Of a stretch of DNA of 64,000 bases, positions 56,420 to 64,000 are shown piece after piece; the first letter of the stretch is position 1, and every line of letters begins with the position of its first letter. A program made the position numbers and the translations under genes. The notes beneath the pieces were generated by a model. The model saw only the letters and a program-made list of their open reading frames with translations, was not told the DNA's origin and ran no database searches. The DNA is from Micromonospora phaseoli (GTDB lineage Bacteria; Actinomycetota; Actinomycetes; Mycobacteriales; Micromonosporaceae), in the NCBI RefSeq assembly GCF_900109115.1, contig NZ_FNYV01000005.1, positions 315,509-379,508 of the forward strand, in the 5' to 3' direction.

Positions 56420-56677
56420 ATGGACGGCCAGCTTGAGGCGGCCGACCTGCTCGGAAACGCGCCGGAGTGGCAGGAGCGGGCGTTGTGCTCGCAGACCGAC
56501 CCGGAGGCGTTCTTTCCCGAGAAGGGCGGTTCGACCCGCGAGGCGAAGCGGATCTGCTCGCGGTGCGAGGTCAAGACGGAATGCCTCGAATACGCTCTCG
56601 GGCACGACGAGCGGTTCGGGATCTGGGGTGGGCTCTCCGAGCGGGAGCGGCGCAAGCTCAAGCGTCGGGTGGCCTGA
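56420..56677 (+). CDS. whiB: WhiB-type iron-sulfur transcription factor (WhiB/WhmD branch)
   Basis: 85 residues. Four cysteines (C23, C46, C49, C55) should hold a [4Fe-4S] cluster. GIWGGLSERERR is the turn for sigma-factor binding and KLKRR the basic DNA-contact tail. DPEAFFPEKGGSTREAKRIC closely resembles Streptomyces WhiB and mycobacterial WhmD/WhiB2, regulators of sporulation septation and cell division. AAGGAGG precedes the ATG. Located beside cofD/cofE and the zincin/DUF3499 pair as in mycobacteria, which supports orthology. Confidence 0.92.
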   Translation: MDGQLEAADLLGNAPEWQERALCSQTDPEAFFPEKGGSTREAKRICSRCEVKTECLEYALGHDERFGIWGGLSERERRKLKRRVA

Positions 56678-56730
56678 CGCGTCTCGGGTGGGGACGGTTG
56701 GGGGCCGTCCCGCCCGGGGTCGACCGACGC

Positions 56731-57180
56731 TCAGGCCAGTTCGTCCGGGTCGACACCGAGCAGGTTCGCCACCTGCTCGATGATCACGTCGTGGACCAGG
56801 TCGGCGAGATCTTCCCGATCCATCGCCCGGAACTCCAGCGGTCGCCGGTACAACACGATCCGCGGCGGCACCTCCTGGCGACCCGGTCGGCCCGGCAGCA
56901 GCCGGGCGAGCGGCACCTCGCCGTCCTCCAGCACGTCGGAGTCGTAGACGTTCAGGTCGGGCGGCACGTCCTCGACGGCGAACTCGACGCCGGCCAGCTC
57001 CTTGGCGAATCGGCGTTCGAGCGCCTCGACGGTGTCCAGCACCAGGTCGTCGAAGATCTCCGCCTTGGTACGCGCCAGCGGCACGGTGGCCGGCACCAAC
57101 CGCCCGCGCAGACCGCGCCCGTGCCGGTCGCGGTGAGCGCGCCGGCCGGGGCCGGGGCGGCGGTTCTCCGGGCTCGTCAT
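56731..57180 (-). CDS. Zincin-like (DUF1025) protein with degenerate metal motif
   Basis: A 149-residue protein of the short metallopeptidase family next to whiB and DUF3499 in actinobacteria (Rv3259 position). EIFDDLVLDTVEALERRF, FAVEDVPPD and PPRIVLYRRPLEFRA are family segments. Where active relatives have HExxH, this one reads HDVIIEQVANLLGV, so the catalytic glutamate is replaced by aspartate and the second histidine is missing. Activity is doubtful. The N-terminus is Arg/Gly-rich and the ATG at 57180 is the only good start. Confidence 0.82.
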   Translation of the reverse strand: MTSPENRRPGPGRRAHRDRHGRGLRGRLVPATVPLARTKAEIFDDLVLDTVEALERRFAKELAGVEFAVEDVPPDLNVYDSDVLEDGEVPLARLLPGRPGRQEVPPRIVLYRRPLEFRAMDREDLADLVHDVIIEQVANLLGVDPDELA

Positions 57181-57331
57181 GAGCCAAAGAGTAGCGTCCG
57201 GGCGGCCCCGGGCCGCATCAGCGCCGGCAGCGTGGCGCGCCGCGGCACCGGGTGGAAATGTGATCACCAAGACGGGCGTGTCGTAACGCGAACCAGTGCG
57301 CCGGAGCCGGTAATGGAGATACCCTGCGCCC

Positions 57332-57697
57332 GTGAGGTCACCACGGCGCTGCTCCCGTAACGGCTGCCCCCGGCAAGCGGTCGCCACGCTGACCTATGTC
57401 TACAACGAGTCGACCGCCGTGGTGGGGCCGCTGGCCGCCTTCGCCGAGCCACACACGTACGACCTCTGCGAGCCGCATGCCCGCAGCCTGACCGCCCCGC
57501 GCGGCTGGGAGGTGGTCCGGCACGAGGGCGAGTTCGAGCCGCCACCGCCCACCACGGATGACCTGGTGGCGCTCGCCGAGGCGGTCCGCGAAGCCGCACG
57601 CCCGGCCCCCCGCCCCCCGCAGGACGACCAGGACCAGCACCGCACACCCCCCACCTCCCGCCGCGGCCACCTCCGCGTAATCCCCCCCACCCACTAA
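57332..57697 (+). CDS. DUF3499 family protein
   Basis: 121 residues. The N-terminal ~70 residues are conserved in actinobacterial DUF3499: RRCSRNGCPRQAVATLTYVY, TYDLCEPHARSLTAPRGWEV. The spacing of three cysteines and a histidine suggests a small metal-binding domain. The C-terminus is Pro-rich. The final codons and TAA lie inside a palindrome shared with the convergent oxidase gene. Function unknown. Confidence 0.85.
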   Translation: MRSPRRCSRNGCPRQAVATLTYVYNESTAVVGPLAAFAEPHTYDLCEPHARSLTAPRGWEVVRHEGEFEPPPPTTDDLVALAEAVREAARPAPRPPQDDQDQHRTPPTSRRGHLRVIPPTH

Positions 57698-57825
57698 CCC
57701 ACCCCACCCCGGCCCCTCAGTGTTGATCAAGAAGTTTTGGTCGGGCTCGGGCAAAAATGCTGACCAAAACCTCTTGATCAACACCGTAGGTCGTAGGGGT
57801 GGGGTGGGGTGGGGTGGGTTAGTGG
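57691..57825. repeat. 135-bp nested palindrome spanning two stop codons; GTTGATCAAG element, copy 2
   Basis: Outer arms CCACTAACCCACCCCACCCC (57691-57710) and its exact reverse complement (57806-57825) enclose an inner pair (57720-57742 and 57762-57784, 22 of 23 bases complementary) with GTTGATCAAGAAGTTTTGG. The TAA stops of the convergent DUF3499 and oxidase genes are both inside the outer arms. Copy 1 at 27181 has the same core and a similar C-rich/G-rich frame. Probably a dispersed element that acts as a bidirectional terminator. Confidence 0.85.
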
Positions 57826-59195
57826 CCGAGGAGGTGGGCGAGGGTGGCGGCGCGGCGGGACGGGCGGCCGGTGCGGGACTCGACCTCGTCGGCGGAGAGC
57901 ATCACCCGTAGGCCGGCATTGACCGCGAGCCAGCGCAGCGGCTCCGGCTCCCACCTCGGAGAGCGGTGGTTGACCCAGGGCAGGCCGGTCAGCTCGGTGT
58001 GCTCGCCCCGGATCAGGTCGGCCAGCGTACGCCCGGCCAGGTTGCTGGTGCCGACACCGTCGCCGACATACCCGCCGGCCCAGGCCAACCCGCTGGCCCG
58101 GTCGTAGCCGACCGAGGCGGACCAGTCCCGCGCCACCCCGAGCGGCCCACCCCAGCTGTGGCTCACCGGCACGTCCGGGCCGAGCATCGGGAAGAGTTCG
58201 CCGAGCGTACGCCGCAGTGCGGCGAAGACCCGTGGCTCCCGGTCGAAGTCCGGCCGGACCCGGGATCCGAAATGGTACGGCGCACCCCTGCCACCGAAGG
58301 CCAGCCGCCCGTCGGCGGTGCGTTGGCCGTAGACGATGACGTGCCGGTGGTCCGAGAAGGTCTCCCGCTCGGCGAGCCCGATCCGCTCCCACGCCGCCGC
58401 CGGCAACGGCTCGGTCGCGATCATCAGTGAGTAGACCGGTGCGATGGCGCGCCGGTACCCGGACAGACCCGGGGTGTACCCCTCGGTGGCCCGAACCACC
58501 ACCGGGGCCCGCACCGTGCCGGCCGGGGTGACCGCCCCACCGGAGTCGATCCGGGTGACCGGGGTCCGCTCGTGGATGGTCACTCCCCGGCGCTCGACCG
58601 CCCGCGCCAGGCCGCGTACCAGCCGCGCCGGATGCACCGCCGCGCAGTGCGGCGTGTAGGTGGCCGCGCGTACCCCCTCGGCGGAGCACCGGGTCGCGGC
58701 CTCGTCGGGGCCGAGCAGGTCGAGGTCGGCCGGACCGAAACCGAACTCCCGTGCCTCCGCCACCGCCGCTCGGGCCCGGTCCAGTTGCGGTTCGCTGCGG
58801 GCGAGCACCACCGTTCCGCCGTACGCCCAGTGGCAGTCGATGCCCTCCGCCGCGACCACCCGGCCGATCTCGCGCACCGTGCCGTGCATGGTCCGCTGCA
58901 TGGCGATCGCGGCGTCCCGACCGTGCCGGCGGGCCAGCGCGGTCAACGAGGTGGGCAACAGCGCCGAGCACCAGCCACCGTTGCGGCCGGAGGCTCCGAA
59001 GCCGGCCACCTGCCGCTCCAGCACCACGATCCGCAGCGTGGGGTCGGCCTGGGTCAGGTAGTAGGCCGTCCACAGCCCGGTGTAGCCGGCCCCCACGATC
59101 ACCACGTCGGCGTCGGCATCCCCGGTCAGCGCGGGGCGCGCGGTGATCGGCTCGTCCACGGTGGACAGCCAGTACGACAGGTCCTGGTAGCGCAC
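57819..59195 (-). CDS. FAD-dependent amine oxidoreductase (DAO family)
   Basis: A 458-residue flavoprotein. DVVIVGAGYTGLWTAYYL near residue 30 is the FAD-binding strand-turn-helix, followed by VAGFGASGRNGGWCSALLP. The C-terminal WAGGYVGDGVGTSNLAGR closes the FAD site. The size and neighbours (omega-aminotransferase, Lrp, polyamine-binding protein) resemble gamma-glutamylputrescine oxidase or a related polyamine-type oxidase; the substrate is inferred. The GTG start has AGGAG upstream. The last codons are inside a palindrome. Confidence 0.88.
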   Translation of the reverse strand: MRYQDLSYWLSTVDEPITARPALTGDADADVVIVGAGYTGLWTAYYLTQADPTLRIVVLERQVAGFGASGRNGGWCSALLPTSLTALARRHGRDAAIAMQRTMHGTVREIGRVVAAEGIDCHWAYGGTVVLARSEPQLDRARAAVAEAREFGFGPADLDLLGPDEAATRCSAEGVRAATYTPHCAAVHPARLVRGLARAVERRGVTIHERTPVTRIDSGGAVTPAGTVRAPVVVRATEGYTPGLSGYRRAIAPVYSLMIATEPLPAAAWERIGLAERETFSDHRHVIVYGQRTADGRLAFGGRGAPYHFGSRVRPDFDREPRVFAALRRTLGELFPMLGPDVPVSHSWGGPLGVARDWSASVGYDRASGLAWAGGYVGDGVGTSNLAGRTLADLIRGEHTELTGLPWVNHRSPRWEPEPLRWLAVNAGLRVMLSADEVESRTGRPSRRAATLAHLLGH

Positions 59196-59262
59196 GGTCC
59201 ACTCCTGAGGGTGCCGGCCGGAACCGGCCGCACCGGCGACCGGACCCGACCGGAGGTGGATG

Positions 59263-60609
59263 CTAGAGCCGGGACCACGCCTCGGTGAGTACGGCCCGCA
59301 GGATCTGCTCGATCTCGTCGAACTGCTCCTGCCCGGCGATCAGCGGCGGGGCGAGCTGCACCACCGGGTCACCCCGGTCGTCGGCGCGGCAGTACAACCC
59401 GGCGGAGAACAGGGCGCCGGAGAGGAAGCCACGCAGCAGCCGCTCCGACTCGGCCTCGTCGAAGGTCTCCCGCGTCGTCTTGTCCTTGACCAGCTCGATG
59501 CCGTAGAAGTAGCCGTCGCCCCGGACGTCACCGACGATCGGCAGATCGTGCAGCTTCTCCAGGGTGGCGCGGAACGCCGCCTCGTTGGCGCGTACGTGCC
59601 CGATCAGGTCCTCGCGGGCGAAGACCTCCAGGTTGGCCAGGGCCACCGCGCAGGAGACCGGGTGGCCGCCGAAGGTCACCCCGTGGGCGAACATGCCGGT
59701 CTCGGTGAGGAACGGCTCCATCAGCCGGTCGCTGGCGATCATCGCGCCGAGCGGGGCGTAGCCCGAGGTGATGCCCTTGGCGGTGGTGATGATGTCGGGC
59801 TGGTAGCCGTAGCGGACGGCGCCGAAGTACTCGCCGAGCCGGCCCCACGAGCAGATCACCTCGTCGCTGACCAGCAGCACGTCGTACGCGTCGCAGATCT
59901 CGCGGACCCGCTCGAAGTAGCCGGGCGGCGGCGGGAAACACCCGCCCGAGTTCTGCACCGGCTCCAGGAAGACCGCGGCGACGGTCTCCGGCCCCTCCCG
60001 CTCGATGGCGCGGCCGATCTCCTCGGCGGCCCACCGGCCGAACGCCACCGGGTCGTCGCCGTGCTCCGGGGCCCGGTAGAAGTTCGTGTTCGGCACCTTG
60101 ATGCCGCCCGGCACCAACGGCTCGAAGTCGGTCTTGATGCCGGGCAGCCCGGTGATCGACAAAGCGCCCATCGAGGTGCCGTGGTAGGCGATGTACCGGC
60201 TGACCACCTTGTGCTTGGTCGGCTTGCCGGTCCGCTTGAAGTAGGCCCGGGCCAGCTTCCAGGCCGCCTCGACCGCCTCGGAACCGCCGGTGGTGAAGAA
60301 GACCCGGTTCAGGTCGCCGGGGGTCAGCGTGGCGATCTTCTCGGCCAGCTCCACCGCCTTCGGGTGCGCGTACGACCAGAGTGGGAAGTAGGCCAGCTCG
60401 CCGGCCTGCTTCGCGGCGGCCTCGGCCAGCTCGGTGCGGCCGTGGCCGGCGTTGACGACGAAGAGGCCGGCGAGCCCGTCCAGATAGCGGCGGCCCTGCG
60501 CGTCCCAGACGTAGGTGCCCTCGCCGCGGACGATGGTCGGCACCTCACCGGCGGAGTAGCTCGCCATCCGGGTGAAGTGCATCCAGAGGTGGTCGGTGGC
60601 GTTGGCCAT
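59263..60609 (-). CDS. Class-III (omega) aminotransferase
   Basis: A 448-residue PLP enzyme. VVNAGHGRTELAEAAAKQAG, FFTTGGSEAVEAAWKLARAY, LVSDEVICSWGRLGEYF and the PLP lysine in TTAKGITSGYAPLGAMI (near residue 277) identify it. Sequence and context suit a putrescine/GABA or other omega-amino acid:pyruvate aminotransferase. It precedes the FAD oxidase in the same direction with 67 bases between, likely one amine-catabolism operon. Confidence 0.9.
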   Translation of the reverse strand: MANATDHLWMHFTRMASYSAGEVPTIVRGEGTYVWDAQGRRYLDGLAGLFVVNAGHGRTELAEAAAKQAGELAYFPLWSYAHPKAVELAEKIATLTPGDLNRVFFTTGGSEAVEAAWKLARAYFKRTGKPTKHKVVSRYIAYHGTSMGALSITGLPGIKTDFEPLVPGGIKVPNTNFYRAPEHGDDPVAFGRWAAEEIGRAIEREGPETVAAVFLEPVQNSGGCFPPPPGYFERVREICDAYDVLLVSDEVICSWGRLGEYFGAVRYGYQPDIITTAKGITSGYAPLGAMIASDRLMEPFLTETGMFAHGVTFGGHPVSCAVALANLEVFAREDLIGHVRANEAAFRATLEKLHDLPIVGDVRGDGYFYGIELVKDKTTRETFDEAESERLLRGFLSGALFSAGLYCRADDRGDPVVQLAPPLIAGQEQFDEIEQILRAVLTEAWSRL

Positions 60610-61056
60610 GTCAGCCCCATCGGTTCTCGGGCCGGTCAGGGGTCACCGGCCGCTCTGCCCACGGTTATCCCACAGCGCGAGGCCACAAAGCAAGTGCTAT
60701 CGGTTGCCCGGAAGGCGTGATGCAACGGATTTAGCGAAGCCAGGTGTCTTCGGCAACTGAATCCGCATCACCGGTCCGGCCTGCCGCACCTGCCTGCCGG
60801 CCTGCCGGCCGCCCTGCCGCACCTGCCCGCCGCCCTGCCCGCCGCCTGGCCCCTGCCCTGCCCGCCGCCCGGCCCTTGCCCGCCGTGCGGCCGGCGGCGG
60901 GGCGGGGCGGGGCGGGTCCAGGGCACTTCGGGGGCATCCGGGTCGCACCTCGGGTGCGCTGAAACAGTCCGGGCCGCAACACGCCGGCGGTGGGCGGACA
61001 CGGCAACCGGCGGTGACTAGCCTGCGCCGCAGGGTGACGCGAGTCGGGAGGGTGCG
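60610..61056. other. Non-coding region with CCTGCC-rich low-complexity repeats
   Basis: 447 bases without a convincing gene. From about 60776 to 60910 the plus strand is built of CCTGCC, CCGCC and GGCCG words in irregular tandem, with strong strand bias (C on this strand). Frames through it are Pro/Ala/Arg-rich and unlikely to be real. The promoter of the aminotransferase should lie at the left end and that of the XRE gene at the right; no clear boxes seen. Confidence 0.5.
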
Positions 61057-61830
61057 ATGGGCAACGAGGCGTTGCGGGTGGCGATGGCGGACCGGGGCGA
61101 GACGGCCGAGTCGTTGGCCGGGAAGGTGGGCGTCGACCCGAAGACGGCGGCCCGCTGGTTGGCAGACGGGCGGATACCGCATCCCCGGACCCGGATCGCC
61201 GTCGCCAACATCCTCGGGCGCAGGGCCAAGGAGCTCTGGCCGGAGCCGTTCCGCCGCCGAGACCTGCCCTGGTTCCGGGCCTGGGCGGAGCTGGAGCAGG
61301 ACGCCCGGTCCCTCCGGTCGTATGAGCCGCTGCTCGTGCCGGGCCTGCTGCAGACCGAGGCGTACGCCCGAGCGGTGCTGGCCACCGGCGGCCTGCTGCC
61401 GCCGACGGAGGTCGAGGAGATCGTGGCGGCGCGGTTGGCCCGGCAGCGGGTGCTGGAGCGCGAGGTGCCACTCCAGTTCGTGGCGGTCCTCGACGAGGTG
61501 GTGCTGCGTCGGCGGGTGGGCCACGATCCGGGCGTGATGGCCGGGCAGTTGGCTCACCTCGCCGCCCTCGGCGAGCGGGAGCACCTGCAGGTCCGGGTGA
61601 TCCCGGCGGAGAATCCGTGGCACACCGGCCTGGCCGGGCCGTTCGTGCTGGCCCGGATGCCGGACGGTGCCGAGGTGGCCTATCTGGACAATCAGCTTCG
61701 CGGTCAGGTGGTGACCGAGCGTGCCGACCTTGCTAGCCTGGGCGGGAGATGGGAGAGCGTCACCGGTGAGGCGCTGCCCCGTCGGCGGTCCATCGAGCTG
61801 ATCAGGGAAGTGGCGACGACATGGAGATGA
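61057..61830 (+). CDS. XRE-type regulator with DUF5753
   Basis: 257 residues. An N-terminal helix-turn-helix (AESLAGKVGVDPKTAARWLA) is followed by the DUF5753 region (SYEPLLVPGLLQTEAYARAV, VIPAENPWHTGLAGPFVLA). Such regulators are numerous in actinomycetes and are usually followed by DUF397 genes, which act as antagonists or partners in some systems studied. GGGAGGG precedes the ATG. Its stop overlaps the first DUF397 start by 10 bases. The HTH here is divergent from classic Cro/CI. Confidence 0.88.
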   Translation: MGNEALRVAMADRGETAESLAGKVGVDPKTAARWLADGRIPHPRTRIAVANILGRRAKELWPEPFRRRDLPWFRAWAELEQDARSLRSYEPLLVPGLLQTEAYARAVLATGGLLPPTEVEEIVAARLARQRVLEREVPLQFVAVLDEVVLRRRVGHDPGVMAGQLAHLAALGEREHLQVRVIPAENPWHTGLAGPFVLARMPDGAEVAYLDNQLRGQVVTERADLASLGGRWESVTGEALPRRRSIELIREVATTWR

Positions 61831-62012
61831 CCGACGCCCGCTGGCGCACCGCCACCCGCAGCAGCAACAACGGCGGCAACTGTGTCGAGGTGGCCGACAA
61901 CCTGCCCGGCCGGGTCCTGGTGCGCGACAGCAAGGCCCGCGACGGCGGCACCCTGGCCTTCACCCCGACCGCTTGGCAGGCGTTCGTCGCCCGAGCCAGG
62001 CAGCGCCTCTGA
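61821..62012 (+). CDS. DUF397 protein, copy 1
   Basis: 63 residues of the DUF397 family: RWRTATRSSNNGGNCVEVAD, then VLVRDSKARDGGTLAFT and TPTAWQAFV. Overlap with the XRE gene implies translational coupling. Family members pair with XRE-DUF5753 regulators (as in BldB-like or toxin-antitoxin-like modules). Nearly identical to the next gene over its first ~50 codons. Confidence 0.88.
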   Translation: MEMTDARWRTATRSSNNGGNCVEVADNLPGRVLVRDSKARDGGTLAFTPTAWQAFVARARQRL

Positions 62013-62031
62013 GGCGGAGGGCGGCGACGAC

Positions 62032-62229
62032 ATGGAGATGACCGGCGCCCGCTGGCGCACCGCCACCCGCAGCAGCAACAACGGCGGCGACTGTGTCGAG
62101 GTGGCCGACAACCTGCCCGGCCGGGTCCTGGTGCGCGACAGCAAAGCCCGCGACGGCGGCACCCTGGCCGTCACCCCGACCGCCTGGCGCGCCTTTGTCG
62201 CCGCCACCGCGCACCGGTCCACCGACTGA
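62032..62229 (+). CDS. DUF397 protein, copy 2
   Basis: 65 residues, beginning MEMTGARWRTATRSSNNGGD and continuing like copy 1. About four base differences in the first 150 indicate a recent tandem duplication with a 211-base period that includes the GGCGACGAC bases before the start codon. The C-terminus (ATAHRSTD) differs. Confidence 0.85.
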   Translation: MEMTGARWRTATRSSNNGGDCVEVADNLPGRVLVRDSKARDGGTLAVTPTAWRAFVAATAHRSTD

Positions 62230-62433
62230 TCGCCCATCGCCCACCCCGACTGATCGCCCACCCCGACTGATCGCCCACCCCGGTCGGTCGCCCGCCCGGT
62301 TGATCGACTCCGTTCCGCCGAAATGGCGGGGTCGTTGGCGACGGGATACCCCCATCCCGCCGAACTGGCGTTGATCAAGCCAGCCAGTCGGTCAGCAAGC
62401 CAGCCAGTCGGTCAGCAAGCCAGCCGGTCAGCG
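62224..62433. repeat. Short tandem repeats downstream of DUF397 genes
   Basis: Three imperfect copies of CGACTGATCGCCCACCCC lie at about 62223-62281. From 62377, two perfect copies and one shortened copy of AAGCCAGCCAGTCGGTCAGC run up to the Lrp stop. A GTTGATCAA relic precedes the second array at 62370. No gene in the interval. Confidence 0.75.
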
Positions 62434-62946
62434 TCAGGCGGTGCCCCAGGTGTAGGTCTGCTTGCGTAGCTTGAGGTAGACGAACGCCTCGGTCGACAGC
62501 ACGCCGGGGACCGCGCGCAGCCGTTGCAGGATCTCCAGCAGGTGCTCGTCGTTGCGGCAGACCACCTCCGCCAGCAGGTCGAACGAGCCGGCGGTGATCA
62601 CCACGTAGTCGATCTCGTCGAGTTCGGCGATGCGGTCGGCCACGCTCTCCAGGTCACCGTCGGTGCGCAGACCGATCATGGCCTGCCGGGGGAACCCGAG
62701 CTGGAGCGGATCGGTCACCGCGACGATCTGCATCACCCCGGCGTCGAGCAGACGCTGTACGCGCTGGCGTACCGCCGCCTCGGAGAGCCCCACCGCCTTG
62801 CCGATGGTGGCGTACGGGCGGCGACCGTCCTCCTGCAACTGCTCGATGATCTGCTTCGCCACGTCGTCGAGCAGGGCGTGGCTCGCGCCCTCCCGCACGT
62901 TCACCCGGCGCCCGCCGTTGCCGTTGTCCTGTTGCCGGTTCGTCAT
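62434..62946 (-). CDS. Lrp/AsnC family transcriptional regulator
   Basis: 170 residues: a helix-turn-helix (ATIGKAVGLSEAAVRQRVQR, about residues 46-66) and an RAM ligand-binding domain (YVVITAGSFDLLAEVVCRND). Such regulators sense amino acids or amines. Divergent from the polyamine-binding gene with about 200 bases between, so it likely controls that gene and perhaps the aminotransferase-oxidase operon. The N-terminus is polar and variable. Confidence 0.92.
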   Translation of the reverse strand: MTNRQQDNGNGGRRVNVREGASHALLDDVAKQIIEQLQEDGRRPYATIGKAVGLSEAAVRQRVQRLLDAGVMQIVAVTDPLQLGFPRQAMIGLRTDGDLESVADRIAELDEIDYVVITAGSFDLLAEVVCRNDEHLLEILQRLRAVPGVLSTEAFVYLKLRKQTYTWGTA

Positions 62947-63149
62947 CGACCGCTCCCCATGTCCGTCACCGGGCTGAGCCTAATGCCAGCGGGCGGTCTG
63001 GCGTAATTCGTCGTCCAGAGCTAATCCTGCAACGGAATCCCTTGTGAGTGAGGTTTGCTCATGTCAGGATCAGTCGTCCATCGCCATTGACCTCCAGCCG
63101 GCGCGCCACCCCCGTCCCGCCGCCGACGATCACCCATAGGAGTCGTCAC

Positions 63150-64000
63150 ATGCGTAGTGCCTTCCGGCCGCTGACCCGGCGGGGTCTGCTCACCGGCACC
63201 CTCGGCTCGGCCGCGCTGCTCGCCGCCGGTGGCACCCTGGCCGGCTGCGGCACCCCCGGGGCGCAGCAGACCGAGGCTGGCTGTGTCAGCGAGGACCTGT
63301 CCGGTACGGAGAAGACGCTGGCCTTCTCCAACTGGCCGCAGTACATGGACGTGGACGACGACGACGAGTCGAAGCGCCCCACCCTGGACGGGTTCGTCAG
63401 CAAGACGGGCATCCAGGTGAACTACACCGAGGACGTCAACGACAACAACGAGTTCTTCGGGAAGGTGCAGAACCAGCTCGCCGCCTGTCAGAGCACCGGG
63501 CGGGACGTCATGGTGCTCACCGACTGGATGGCCGCCCGGATGATCCGGCTCGGCTGGATCCAGAAGCTCGACAAGGCGAAGCTGCCCAACGTCGAGGCCA
63601 ACCTGCTGCCGTCGCTGCGCAACCGCTCCTTCGACGCGGAGAGCCAGCTGGCCATTCCGTGGCAGTCCGGCCTTGCCGGGCTCGCCTACAACGGCCGGGT
63701 GGCCAAGGAGATCCGTACCGTCGACGAACTGCTCACCCGGGCCGACCTCAAGGGCAAGGTGACCGCGCTCAGCGAGATGCGCGACACCATGGGCCTGCTG
63801 ATGATGTCGAACGGCCACAACCCGGCGGACTTCACCGCCAGCCAGTTCGACGACGCCCTCAACAAGCTCAAGCGGGCCGTCGACTCCGGGCAGATCCGCC
63901 GGTTCACCGGCAACGACTACGCCCCGGACCTGGCCAAGGGGGACATCGCCGCGTGTATCGGCTGGTCCGGCGACGTCGTCCAGCTCGGCTTCGACGACGA
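63150..64000 (+). CDS. PotD-like polyamine-binding lipoprotein, 3' end outside window
   Basis: Open to the window edge (first ~283 codons). A twin-arginine-like start (RPLTRRGLLTGTLGSAALL) and lipobox LAGC (cysteine 33) mark a Tat-exported lipoprotein. TLAFSNWPQYMDVDDDDESK and VNYTEDVNDNNEFFGKVQNQ are PotD/PotF family segments and DVMVLTDWMAARMIRLGWIQ follows. It should bind spermidine or putrescine for an ABC importer, whose other genes are presumably beyond the edge. AGGAG seven bases before the ATG supports the start. Confidence 0.9.
   Translation, partial: MRSAFRPLTRRGLLTGTLGSAALLAAGGTLAGCGTPGAQQTEAGCVSEDLSGTEKTLAFSNWPQYMDVDDDDESKRPTLDGFVSKTGIQVNYTEDVNDNNEFFGKVQNQLAACQSTGRDVMVLTDWMAARMIRLGWIQKLDKAKLPNVEANLLPSLRNRSFDAESQLAIPWQSGLAGLAYNGRVAKEIRTVDELLTRADLKGKVTALSEMRDTMGLLMMSNGHNPADFTASQFDDALNKLKRAVDSGQIRRFTGNDYAPDLAKGDIAACIGWSGDVVQLGFDD

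Overview
The window is high-GC, densely coded chromosomal DNA from a filamentous actinomycete. Micromonosporaceae (Micromonospora or a close relative) is the best guess. Reasons: frequent GTG and TTG starts, a mycothiol enzyme (mca), coenzyme F420 genes, a WhiB regulator, XRE-DUF5753/DUF397 pairs, and two families of palindromic intergenic repeats that I associate with that family. I see no rRNA, tRNA, CRISPR array, IS element or secondary-metabolite megasynthase.

Left third (1-29.4 kb). The backbone is cbs, metB, greA, a DUF4307 protein, mca, a small membrane protein and a DUF255 thioredoxin-fold protein. As I recall it, this is the gene order of M. tuberculosis Rv1077-Rv1084. About 15 kb of accessory genes sits between cbs and metB: a GNAT/ribonuclease Z pair, a translationally coupled operon for the osmolyte N-acetylglutaminylglutamine amide (asnO-ngg-M42 peptidase), msrA, and a secreted 2064-residue RHS/YD-repeat protein coupled by ATGA to a protein with four Clp_N-like repeats and no ATPase. 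An amidase, a DUF4328 membrane protein, ilvA and a GGDEF-EAL protein are further additions.

Middle (29.4-57.7 kb). A second conserved block resembles Rv3258c-Rv3276c: purK-purE, acyl-CoA dehydrogenase, a TIGR03089 protein, a glycosyltransferase, mannose-1-phosphate guanylyltransferase, cofE-cofD, whiB, a zincin-like protein and DUF3499. Additions here are a 1644-residue multi-membrane protein, UDP-glucose dehydrogenase, acetoacetyl-CoA synthetase, a hotdog thioesterase, a Nudix hydrolase, a winged-helix regulator, FO synthase (fbiC, so three F420 genes lie within 6 kb), and a small Tat-signal/DUF4331 group.

Right end (57.8-64 kb). An amine-catabolism locus holds a FAD amine oxidase, a class-III aminotransferase, an Lrp/AsnC regulator and the start of a PotD-like polyamine-binding lipoprotein. 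It is interrupted by low-complexity DNA and an XRE-DUF5753 gene with two recently duplicated DUF397 genes.

Smaller signals worth attention: a 12-codon reading frame with its own promoter and near-perfect ribosome binding site upstream of rnz; a 135-bp nested palindrome that contains the stop codons of two convergent genes; a perfect 16-bp palindrome over the -10 box of the whiB promoter; and a four-unit 18-bp repeat array plus paired 13-bp sites upstream of mca.
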